Shown piece after piece: positions 18,325-25,919 of a stretch of 50,799 nucleotides of DNA. A program made the translations under genes and the position numbers. Position 1 is the stretch's first letter; every line of letters starts with the position of its first letter. The notes under the pieces were generated by a model, which saw only the letters and a program-made list of their open reading frames with translations, was not told the origin of the DNA and did not search any database. This stretch comes from Chitinivibrionales bacterium (lineage in GTDB: Bacteria > Fibrobacterota > Chitinivibrionia > Chitinivibrionales > JANQEN01), in NCBI GenBank assembly GCA_028278335.1, contig JANQEN010000208.1:1-50799 (forward strand), given 5' to 3'.

Positions 18325-18383
18325 TAAACTATTTGGAATAGACAAAGGGTAAATATCGGTTTAATCCTTAAAATATAGGTAGC

Positions 18384-18430
18384 AAAAAAGCGTTGGCATA
18401 ATTATTTGAGATGATACCAACGCTTTTTTA
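18384..18430. terminator. Bidirectional intrinsic terminator
   Basis: AGCGTTGG and CCAACGCT form an 8-bp stem flanked by an A-run on the left and a T-run on the right. It separates the convergent polyferredoxin and rhodanese genes and can serve both strands. Confidence 0.85.
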
Positions 18431-18434
18431 ATGA

Positions 18435-18893
18435 TTATTTTACACAGGTGGGACAAAGTGTGGAGGCAAGTTTTGCGAATCCTCCAGAAAGAATATACAC
18501 TTTCTTAAAGCCAATTTGACGTAATGCCATGGCTGTGGCTGTGGCACGAGATCCCTTTGCGCAAACAACCACGATGTTTTTATCCGTGGGGAGCTTTTTA
18601 AGATTCTCCTCTAAAAAAACCTTGTCCATTGGTGCGGTCAGAGTGTTTGGTAAAGTTACTCCTATTAGCTTTGTTTCTGCAACTGTGCGTATGTCAAGTA
18701 TAAAGAATTCTTCACCCAACTTATTGCGTTTGATGAAATCCTTGACGCAGAGTTTTTGCAGTGCCTTGCCGACTTCCTTATCAGTAAAGGACTCAAAAAA
18801 CGTATTGAATGTTTTTGCCAATTCCTTGTCATAACCATTACTCGTAAAGACTATAGAGCACACCAAAGACAGAGAAATAACTAAGAGTTTCAT
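18435..18893 (-). CDS. Exported rhodanese-domain protein
   Basis: A 152-residue periplasmic protein. A signal peptide (about 1-18) is followed by a short helical region and one rhodanese domain from about residue 60. The active-site loop reads VVCAKGSRA with the catalytic Cys near residue 110. Rhodaneses move sulfane sulfur, and some also handle selenium. A second Cys pair, CPTC, ends the protein. The start has a near-perfect AAAGGAGG site. It is the last gene of the minus-strand redox cluster, 26 bases after the outer-membrane gene. Its place beside two putative selenoproteins suggests chalcogen or disulfide chemistry in the envelope, as inference. Confidence 0.85.
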   Translation of the reverse strand: MKLLVISLSLVCSIVFTSNGYDKELAKTFNTFFESFTDKEVGKALQKLCVKDFIKRNKLGEEFFILDIRTVAETKLIGVTLPNTLTAPMDKVFLEENLKKLPTDKNIVVVCAKGSRATATAMALRQIGFKKVYILSGGFAKLASTLCPTCVK

Positions 18894-18919
18894 AGAACCT
18901 CCTTTATTGTGAATAGAGT

Positions 18920-20722
18920 TTAAAATTTATAATTCATGTCCATAGAGAGAGAGATGTTAGTCTTTTTTCTATCAACAAGACCACCTGAAAGAGTTTGATC
19001 TGAGAGATAATTTACTACTTCAATGTCACCATTACAGGAAATGGAGAATTTTTTAGTAAGCTGAACAAGCATATCCCAACGTGTTTTAGGAGCAATAGAA
19101 TTGCAAATGGTATACGAGCTGTCCGATACCACATCCTCATATCGAAGTGTTTGAGAAACCTTCATATTAATCTTTGCATTAGGATTATACGCAAGGGAAA
19201 TAGCTGGTGCATGGGCAGTATACTTTTCCCAAAGATACTTTTTTTGACTTACTCTTTTTGAACCACCAATAACAGCAACATTATAGGGACCTTTGATAGG
19301 CGCATCCCTCTTTTCCCAAAGATATTCGCACCCGATTATAAATGATCGTGGTAATCGAAACTCCAATTCCGGGATGATTACAAGATCACTACCGGTAAGC
19401 GTTACTTGTTCTAATTCACTGAGTTTGCCATTTATTATACTATTAAGTAAAGTATAATATTTATTAAGCGTTACCTCGTCATTTACATAGAGGTAGGAGC
19501 AACGGAACTTCGCGGTAAGCCAGGGGAGTAGTCGATAGGAAAGTCGTGCATTTGTTTGCCACCATCGACTATTCTCAATAAGTTCATAATTAATAGAGTC
19601 TAAATTGTCGTCATTTACTCTTTGGTTAATATTTTCTAGAATTCCCTTTCTTTCGGGGAAATACTCCCATATTAACATTTGCGATACTTCAATGTATAGT
19701 TTGTTGAGATATCCCGAAAGATTTATCTGAGGAGAATTGTATACTTTGTCCAATACATCAGTAGCATACACAGAATCGGGAAATCCGGACAAAGCAACAC
19801 CACTGTGAAAATAGTTACTTTTTTCAAAGAACCAATTGGCTGAAAGAATCATATCTAATCGGGAGAGCCGATATTCTAGATAGGGATTTGTGGAATAGAT
19901 AGATCGTGAGCCGAAAAGTGGACGATTTTTTCTAAAAAACATATAGGTCCACTTTAGGGGAATTGAAAAAAGAAGTCGAGAGGCTCGTGATCGGTTTGAA
20001 AACTCGCCCACAAACATGTTTGCTACAAGGTCAGAGCTATCTTTTTTAAAATTTACCCACTCATATTCCTGTGAAGAGGAAACATTCACTACTGTGTTAT
20101 TGCCGGAACCGGAGGTGTCACCAACTTCTGTAACACTATAAAACTTTCCCGTTCGTTTTTCTAGTGTAAACCTGTTGTCAATAATAAAGAGACTATCAAA
20201 ATAAGCTCCAATAATTTGAAGTGCCGGAGCAACAGTCACGTTGGTAAAAAAGAGTGAGGCCTTAACCTTTTCAATACCTAATCTATCCAAAAACCAGGTC
20301 TGTTTGATCCCTGTCCCCAGCAAGTATCGATTGGATAGACTGACTGAATCCTTTTGGACGCTGGTGAGTTCCTTTTCATTCACATCAACAATGCGTGTAT
20401 AGCGCGCATGGGTCTCAACTTCAGTTATCGGTTCGCGTTTTACTGTTGTATTATTTGTGGTAACCTGTTCCTGTGTAGTTGAATTTTCTGTGGCAAAAAC
20501 CAATTTGTCAAGAATGTCAACCGCTTCTTCAAACATACCTTCCGATGCCAATACCTCAGCTGTTTCTATAGCCGAAGCATACTCTTTGGTTGCTGAGGCA
20601 TCTAATTGCAGCTGTTGAATCTTCTCGTAATAGGAGAGTGAGTCTAAATTTTCAGCAAAGAGTAGTAGAGGAAACAGCGGTAGTAAAAGGACGATAATTG
20701 TTATTCCTCGAATCTGTGTCAT
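18920..20722 (-). CDS. Predicted outer-membrane beta-barrel protein
   Basis: A 600-residue exported protein. A hydrophobic signal peptide (about 1-23) precedes a helical, TPR-like N-terminal segment (about 30-75: EYASAIETAEVLASEG and EEAVDILDKL) and a long region of alternating polar and aromatic strands. It ends in MNYKF, an aromatic last residue typical of outer-membrane barrels. I recognise no family. AAAGGAA lies upstream of the ATG. It starts 11 bases after the first putative selenoprotein (20734-21759), so the two are almost certainly cotranscribed and may interact at the outer membrane. Confidence 0.72.
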   Translation of the reverse strand: MTQIRGITIIVLLLPLFPLLLFAENLDSLSYYEKIQQLQLDASATKEYASAIETAEVLASEGMFEEAVDILDKLVFATENSTTQEQVTTNNTTVKREPITEVETHARYTRIVDVNEKELTSVQKDSVSLSNRYLLGTGIKQTWFLDRLGIEKVKASLFFTNVTVAPALQIIGAYFDSLFIIDNRFTLEKRTGKFYSVTEVGDTSGSGNNTVVNVSSSQEYEWVNFKKDSSDLVANMFVGEFSNRSRASRLLFSIPLKWTYMFFRKNRPLFGSRSIYSTNPYLEYRLSRLDMILSANWFFEKSNYFHSGVALSGFPDSVYATDVLDKVYNSPQINLSGYLNKLYIEVSQMLIWEYFPERKGILENINQRVNDDNLDSINYELIENSRWWQTNARLSYRLLPWLTAKFRCSYLYVNDEVTLNKYYTLLNSIINGKLSELEQVTLTGSDLVIIPELEFRLPRSFIIGCEYLWEKRDAPIKGPYNVAVIGGSKRVSQKKYLWEKYTAHAPAISLAYNPNAKINMKVSQTLRYEDVVSDSSYTICNSIAPKTRWDMLVQLTKKFSISCNGDIEVVNYLSDQTLSGGLVDRKKTNISLSMDMNYKF

Positions 20723-20733
20723 AGTTTAGCGTG

Positions 20734-21759
20734 TTATTCCTTTGCTTTTTTCTCACTTTTATTTTCAGCCATTACCGTTTTTACAGTTTTTGTTATAAGA
20801 TGGCTACAGAGGTCTATCTCCTTCTGTGCTTCAAGTTCCTTTTGCTCTTTGATAAAGGCGATGGCTTTTTTTAAATGCTCCTCTGCTAAATTGTAAAGAA
20901 TCGAAGGTTTTTTACTTTTAGCATGATGTAAAATCTTTTCAGTGTCTAAAAAGTTTTTTACTAAGCTTTCATATTGTTCATCAACTTTGGGTGATGATTT
21001 CTGTGCAGGAGAGAGATTAATAATACTATAATAAGACTCCGAGGTAAGCGTAGCCGCTTTGGTCTTTTTATTGGATTTAAATGCTTCGTAGGCCTCCTGT
21101 TGAAGCTTCTGTGCATTGGAGAGTATTTTCTTCTCACTACGTTTCATGTTCTTGTTATTGAAAGCCTTTTCAACCTGTGCAATACTGCTATCGGTTAAGC
21201 TAAGCAGTACTTCGATATTACCAGCCTCAAAGAGTTTTTTCTCGAAATTTTTGATCTCAGCTATGCATTCATTTATACGATTGTATCGATCTTCAACATT
21301 ATTAATGTAAGCTGAGATTAGTGGCTCCATCTGTTGATCTAAGCCAAGCTCAGGACTCGATTTTGAAATAGCCGTCTCTATCGGTTCTATGGAGTTTTCC
21401 AATTTGGTAACTGAGCTTGTTACCAGTTGAAGTTGTTTTTTCATCTCCTTCACAAAAAGATCAACCTCGTTACGGTTTTTCTTTTTTGTCTGTTGGGTGA
21501 AGGATACAATTCTATTTAGGGCCTTATCCATTTTTTGTGACATTACTTTAAGTCGCTCTAAATTTCTTTGATTTCTTTCGAAATCCACCGTTAAACGATT
21601 GAAAAGAATCTTGGTTGCCGGACCGGCACCACCACCAGCGCTAACTCATCAATTGGCCTGTGAAGAGAGCAGAAATCCTTGTACTACAATGAGACTAAGA
21701 ATTAATAGGGGAACTCTTTTTAATCTGCCAGTAAATTTACCAAGCTTGTCCTGTAACAT
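20734..21759 (-). CDS. Putative selenoprotein: exported helical protein with two adjacent in-frame TGA codons (UU)
   Basis: Read from ATG 21759 (AGAAGGGAA upstream), the frame encodes a signal peptide ending LLSSQAN (residues 1-36), then TGA TGA (codons 37-38, bases 21651-21646), then VSAGGGAGPATK and 290 more residues to TAA at 20734. Without readthrough there would be a bare signal peptide and a headless protein. The body (about 58-341) is helical and Lys/Glu-rich, with coiled-coil character and no known domain. A SECIS-like hairpin follows the TGAs at 21613-21630. I interpret the codons as selenocysteine at or near the mature N-terminus. A nonsense-damaged gene is the alternative, but all interruptions being TGA, and the sister gene at 22004, argue against it. 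The next gene starts 11 bases on. Confidence 0.7.
21613..21630 (-). promoter_or_regulatory. Candidate bacterial SECIS hairpin (first selenoprotein)
   Basis: On the mRNA strand the stem GGTGCCG/CGGCAACC, with one bulged A, closes on a GUC loop that opens to GGUC if the top pair breaks. It begins 15 nt after the second TGA. The apical sequence closely resembles the E. coli fdhF SECIS, whose loop is also GGUC, but lies one codon further from the TGA. Confidence 0.55.
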
Positions 21760-21945
21760 ATGATTATTCCCTTCTGTTTAAATCGATAACCAACTAATTA
21801 TAGAAATTAATATACATTGAGAAAACATTAAATGATTAGGAGTTGTTATACTTTTACCAAATTAAAATGTTTTTTTAGATGATAAAAGATAACATATTTA
21901 GGACAATTTTAAAAATAGTTAGCGATAATTTATTAATCTAAAAAG

Positions 21946-21979
21946 AAAAGGAACAATAGGCTTCTACTGTTCCTTTTCT
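21946..21979 (-). terminator. Intrinsic terminator after the second selenoprotein gene
   Basis: AAAAGGAACA and TGTTCCTTTT form a 10-bp stem with a 12-base loop, followed on the minus strand by TCTTTTT. It lies 25-58 bases after the TAG at 22004 and separates that gene from the downstream 21759 gene, which therefore needs its own promoter or read-through. Confidence 0.8.
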
Positions 21980-22003
21980 CAATTTGTTCTTAAAAACAAA
22001 ATT

Positions 22004-22936
22004 CTATTTTGCAACTATGAACTGCATTGTTTCACTCATGGCTGCATGGCTGACCTTCATAAAAACAACACCAGCAGGAAGTGAGTTGAGCGAAATGGCA
22101 TGCTCTTTACTGGCGTTCTCTGTAAGGCGCATTATACGTTGACCCTTGGCATTAGAGAGGGAAATCTCGTAATTGTCAAAGGGGACAGAAAAATTAACCT
22201 TTGAATTGGTCATACGAAGATTAATCTTTTCTTTAAGATCAACTTGAGGAACATAGTTGATAGCTGTCGAATAGGTTATTTCCAGCTTTGGCCTCTGTGA
22301 TTTATCAATGGTATAATCCGAGGAAGCGTAGAGTCTCTGAGTATGACCAGGAGCATCATCGCCTTCCACAAGAAATCCAAAATTTTTATCCTTGTTATTG
22401 AGGAAATACTTTAAAATCTTCGTTACATCATAGGTTTCCCAGGTAGATTCATCTGCATATCCTGTCTCAGCACCATCATCCTTAGTAAACGCTCCACCTT
22501 GGTCGTTGTCACCAGCAGAGGGATCCCACTTTTCACCAGATTTACTGTTAACCCAGGTAGCTTCATTAGCTTTCCAGTCCTTGGTAATTCGATAGGCAAA
22601 AGTCTTTTCAACTCCATAGGTGCCACCTAAACAATAGAGTGATAGCTTTGCCTTTGATACTGCATTTGCTGAGAAAGAGATAGATGAAAGATCAAACTTG
22701 TACACCGCACGGGCATACGTTCCGCCGTTTCAAGAGCTTCAGGTGGCAGTGGTGGTTGCAATTTCGCTATGATAATTGTCATTGAGAAATTGGCCACTCC
22801 CCACTATAATTGAAAGATGAGTATCCTTGCATCCCTCATACCCATTGGAACCATTTTGCAGAACCATTTCATCTGCAAAGGAGAGGCTTACCAAAAAGAG
22901 TACAAAAAGAAGGAGACTGAAGATTTTGTTTTTCAT
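22004..22936 (-). CDS. Putative selenoprotein: exported DNRLRE-type beta-sandwich protein with in-frame TGA-Ser-Ser-TGA (UxxU)
   Basis: From ATG 22936 (AGGAGG 6 bases upstream) the frame gives a signal peptide (1-21, ending LSFA), then a segment to residue 65, TGA (codon 66, 22741-22739), Ser, Ser, TGA (codon 69, 22732-22730), and NGGTYARAVYKFDLSS onward to TAG at 22004. The fused frame is a single DNRLRE/CBM96-like domain: the N-terminal strands and NDNYHS lie before the TGAs, while the RAVYKFDLSS core, the YDVT strand and RPKLEITY lie after them. The C-terminal 80 residues form a sorting-like beta-sandwich (SLPAGVVFMKV). U-S-S-U mimics a CxxC redox motif. A SECIS-like hairpin follows at 22700-22718. 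I infer selenocysteine; decay to a pseudogene is the alternative. Confidence 0.72.
22700..22718 (-). promoter_or_regulatory. Candidate bacterial SECIS hairpin (second selenoprotein)
   Basis: On the mRNA strand GUAUGCC pairs with GGUGUAC (two G-U wobbles) around the loop CGUGC, starting 11 nt after the second TGA. Counting the U of UGA as 1, the loop G and U fall at 23 and 24 (bases 22710 and 22709), the same positions that SelB contacts in E. coli fdhF. Confidence 0.55.
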
Positions 22937-23017
22937 GAGATCCTCCTGTATAAATTAGTTAAATATGGTATACATAATAAAGTAAAATCTATCGTCTATA
23001 AAAATGTTATGCTCTAC

Positions 23018-23971
23018 CTATTTGTTCTTCATTAAGTCGCTGTAGGCGATTACCTCACGTCTAATTGACCAGTGCCCACCATTAAAACCACATTGGGTTA
23101 CACATTTACCACAGTAAATGCATTTAGTTTGGTCAACGTGTATCATGCCCTTATTTCCGAAATGATCTGCATTATCATCATAGTAAATGGCGTCTACTGG
23201 ACAGGCGCCAACATCAACATTATTGCCAACAGAAGGATCTAAAATGTAGCAGCCGAAGGCACAGAAACCACACCATTTTTGTCCAATTACACCACCAATA
23301 ATTTTTGAGTAATCAATGTTTTTGTATCGAAGCATGAACGGTTCAATTGTTGTGGCAATATCCTCTGAGGGATCTTTATCAACAGAGAAAGCACGTACAG
23401 CAAAATAGTAAAATTTACCAAGAGTTATATCATCAACAGCTTCATAATTACAGGTGTCATAGCATTTTCCACAGCCAGTACAGAGGCTCAAATCGATAAT
23501 TGCCTTCTTACGAAACATTGATATTGCATTGTTGGGGCATGCTTCAACACAGTATTCACAACCAGTGCAGTTGCTGCCAATAATATTTGGATGTACTTCT
23601 ATTTCATGGGTAATTTCATTCTTGCCATTGTCATCGACTTTTGCAGCCAGAGCAGCTTTTTTCCAATTTTGTTTGGTGATGTATTGAGGGTATACTCTAA
23701 TTTCGTAGTAGGATGCACCTTCTACGCTGTTCCAAGTCAATTCAAAACCACGAGTATTTAGAAATCGAGCAAACTCGGTTTCGGTCATATTGAGTTCGCC
23801 CTGATCATGAGCACTATCTGTTAATCCAGTACGTACAGTGACCCAGGATACTGATTTTGGCCCTTCAGCACCAGTTGGTGAGTCTTGAATTGTATTACAG
23901 GAGATGATAAATAGGACAAATCCTATCAATAAACATGATAAAGAGATGGTTGGCAATATGTTTTTTTTCAA
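23018..23971 (-). CDS. Lipoprotein with ferredoxin clusters inserted in a fibronectin-III-like domain
   Basis: A 317-residue exported lipoprotein (lipobox FIISC, Cys near residue 25) starting at TTG 23971 after GAGGGGG. A fibronectin-III-like strand pattern (ELTWNSVEGASYYEIRVY, about 75-95) is interrupted at about 135-180 by a 2[4Fe-4S] ferredoxin (CTGCEYCVEACP and CTGCGKC), then resumes with KFYYFAVRAFS. A second iron-sulfur part follows, with CGFCAFGC, a later GACP and CIYCGKCVTQC. Extracytoplasmic ferredoxins on a lipid anchor are unusual and need cofactor loading or export through Tat; the signal peptide has no twin arginine. It is first in the minus-strand redox cluster, 81 bases before the UxxU selenoprotein. 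An electron-transfer partner role is inferred. Confidence 0.83.
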   Translation of the reverse strand: MKKNILPTISLSCLLIGFVLFIISCNTIQDSPTGAEGPKSVSWVTVRTGLTDSAHDQGELNMTETEFARFLNTRGFELTWNSVEGASYYEIRVYPQYITKQNWKKAALAAKVDDNGKNEITHEIEVHPNIIGSNCTGCEYCVEACPNNAISMFRKKAIIDLSLCTGCGKCYDTCNYEAVDDITLGKFYYFAVRAFSVDKDPSEDIATTIEPFMLRYKNIDYSKIIGGVIGQKWCGFCAFGCYILDPSVGNNVDVGACPVDAIYYDDNADHFGNKGMIHVDQTKCIYCGKCVTQCGFNGGHWSIRREVIAYSDLMKNK

Positions 23972-24117
23972 TTTTCCCCCTCGAAGCAGGCTAATAAAAT
24001 AAAATAAGCCAATTTTTCCCTCCTTTCTATAATATACAATAAATTCTTGCTAAATATCATGGGATAATAGGAAAAATGTTGCTTTTCTCATTATTTTCGT
24101 GCACTGATTTGTTCCGA

Positions 24118-24127
24118 AAACGCGTTT
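24118..24127. promoter_or_regulatory. Short palindrome in divergent intergenic region
   Basis: AAACGCGTTT is a perfect 10-bp palindrome near the middle of the 323-base gap (23972-24294) between the divergent ferredoxin lipoprotein and symporter genes. It could be an operator for either. I see no gene or other clear signal in this gap. Confidence 0.25.
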
Positions 24128-24294
24128 GGTGACATATTAATTAGATCAAGTTCTCTGTAAAATATCCTACGCTTTGCTATCCACTTGTCATAGAATGCCA
24201 TGAATACTATATTCATTTATACGTTTTTTTACGAAAAATTGCTGTATATAGCTAAATTGCATTGATAATACCCATTTTCAAGGAGTTGACTATA

Positions 24295-24387
24295 ATGAGT
24301 GGGTTCACCTTCACTATGTTTATCCTACCTCTTTTCATCATTTTATTGACTATTATTCTTGCACAGACAACTAAGGGAGGGAAATAA
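24295..24387 (+). CDS. Small membrane accessory protein of the symporter (30 residues)
   Basis: A 30-residue protein consisting of one transmembrane helix (FTMFILPLFIILLTIILAQ) and a short basic tail (TTKGGK). AAGGAG lies 9 bases before the ATG. Its TAA overlaps the ATG of the symporter gene by one base (TAATG), so translation is coupled. Tiny single-helix subunits of this kind occur before sodium:solute symporter genes in many bacteria and are thought to assist assembly or activity. Confidence 0.8.
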   Translation: MSGFTFTMFILPLFIILLTIILAQTTKGGK

Positions 24388-25874
24388 TGGAGCAAACCAT
24401 GCAATCGGGGGTCACCGCAGATCCCTTGACCCTTGCAGCCTTCATCGGTTATCTACTATTGGTTGTTGGTATTGGTGTCTATGCAGCTCGCTTTTCCTCT
24501 TCAGGTATTCGGGAGTTTTTTATTGGTGGCCGCAAAATGAATCGTTTTGTTGTGGCCCTCTCTGCGGTAGTTTCTGGAAGAAGTGCCTGGCTACTGCTTG
24601 GTTTGACTGGTATGGCTTATAAGAAAGGCGCCTGTGCAGTATGGGCTGTGGTCGGTTACATTGTTATGGAGATGTTTCTCTTTCTCTTTTATGCGCGACG
24701 GTTACGACGATTTAGCGAGCGCTTTGATTGTATCACTGTTCCCGATTTCTTCGCTGCCCGTTTTGGAGATGCCGGTGGTCTATTGCGACTGGTCACCACT
24801 GGTGTTATTATTGTTTTTATGGTCAGCTATGTTTCAGCACAATTTGTAGGCGGGGGAAAGGCCTTTGCCGCAAGTTTCAATATCGATTTTACTGTAGGAG
24901 TCCTCATTACAGCTCTTATCGTCTTGGTGTATACCGTGTTAGGTGGCTTTTTAGCGGTAAGTTTGACTGATATGTTTCAGGCCTTTTTCATGATACTGGC
25001 ATTGGTAATTCTACCTATAGTTGTTATTGCTGATCGAGGTGGCCTCGCTGTAGTACTTGATCAACTTCGGAGCATCGATCCAAAAATGATTGATCCCTTT
25101 GGAATAGCAGTGGGAGCTGGTATCGGCTTTTTAGGAATAGGTTTTGGTTCACCAGGAAATCCCCATATCATTTCTCGCTATATGTCCATAAATGATGCAG
25201 ATCAGCTTCGCTACTGTGCGGTGGTAGGAACAATTTGGAATGTGGTCATGGCTTGGGGTGCTCTGTTTATAGGGCTTGCCGGACGAGCCTACTTTCCAGA
25301 GTTAGCAGCAATTGGTGGGGATACAGAACGACTCTATCCGACACTTGCTAAATTGCATCTTCACCCAATCCTATTTGGTGTGGTGATTGCGTCTATATTT
25401 GCAGCCATTATGTCAACTGCTGATTCACAATTACTGGTAGCTTCCTCTGCTATTGTTCGTGACATCTATGAAAAAATAATAAAAAAGGGTGTTGACATTT
25501 CACAGAAAAAATTGGTACTCTATAGTCGGATCTCTGTGATGGTATTAGTTATGGCTGCCTTTGTTTTAGGGATCATGGCCAAGCAGTTAGTTTTTTGGCT
25601 GGTGCTTTTTGCCTGGGCCGGATTAGGTGCGTCTTTGGGGCCAACCTCGATTTTAGCACTCTACTCCAAAAGAACTACAAAAGCTGGAGTGATTGCAGGA
25701 ATCATTATGGGTACGGTAACGACAATGGTGTGGTATTATACACCGGCACTTAAATCAATGATATATGAATTAGTGCCGGGTTTTCTTGTGGGCATTCTCG
25801 CTACTGTGTTAGTGAGCCGAGTTACTCAGCCACCCCAAAAGGTCGATGAGATGTTTCAAGCCATGCAACAGTAA
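24387..25874 (+). CDS. Sodium:solute symporter (SSS family, PutP-like)
   Basis: A 495-residue inner-membrane transporter with about 13 helices. Family features include FFIGGRKMNRFVVALS (about 50-65), the sodium-site region SGRSAWLLLGLTG and a conserved GFGSPGNPHIISRYM segment near residue 255, the place of the PutP GQPHI-type motif. The likely substrate is proline or another amino or organic acid carried with Na+, but the sequence does not settle it. It follows the small accessory gene with a 1-base overlap. A kinase gene begins 45 bases downstream and may be cotranscribed. Confidence 0.88.
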   Translation: MEQTMQSGVTADPLTLAAFIGYLLLVVGIGVYAARFSSSGIREFFIGGRKMNRFVVALSAVVSGRSAWLLLGLTGMAYKKGACAVWAVVGYIVMEMFLFLFYARRLRRFSERFDCITVPDFFAARFGDAGGLLRLVTTGVIIVFMVSYVSAQFVGGGKAFAASFNIDFTVGVLITALIVLVYTVLGGFLAVSLTDMFQAFFMILALVILPIVVIADRGGLAVVLDQLRSIDPKMIDPFGIAVGAGIGFLGIGFGSPGNPHIISRYMSINDADQLRYCAVVGTIWNVVMAWGALFIGLAGRAYFPELAAIGGDTERLYPTLAKLHLHPILFGVVIASIFAAIMSTADSQLLVASSAIVRDIYEKIIKKGVDISQKKLVLYSRISVMVLVMAAFVLGIMAKQLVFWLVLFAWAGLGASLGPTSILALYSKRTTKAGVIAGIIMGTVTTMVWYYTPALKSMIYELVPGFLVGILATVLVSRVTQPPQKVDEMFQAMQQ

Positions 25875-25919
25875 GGTATTTCAATAAACTATATATGAGT
25901 ATCTCTTGAGAGGAAAAGG

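Noticed and set aside
21589..21759. Pseudogene or sequencing-error explanation for the in-frame stops
   Set aside because: Four interruptions in two neighbouring genes are all TGA, the frame is otherwise intact, substitution errors giving the same codon four times are unlikely, and SECIS-like hairpins follow. It cannot be fully excluded without homologs.
20734..22936. Genome-wide reassignment of TGA to an amino acid
   Set aside because: TGA is used as a stop at 1323, 7054, 39603 and 49040, including ATGA overlaps, and conserved proteins in the window contain no internal TGA. Local recoding fits better.
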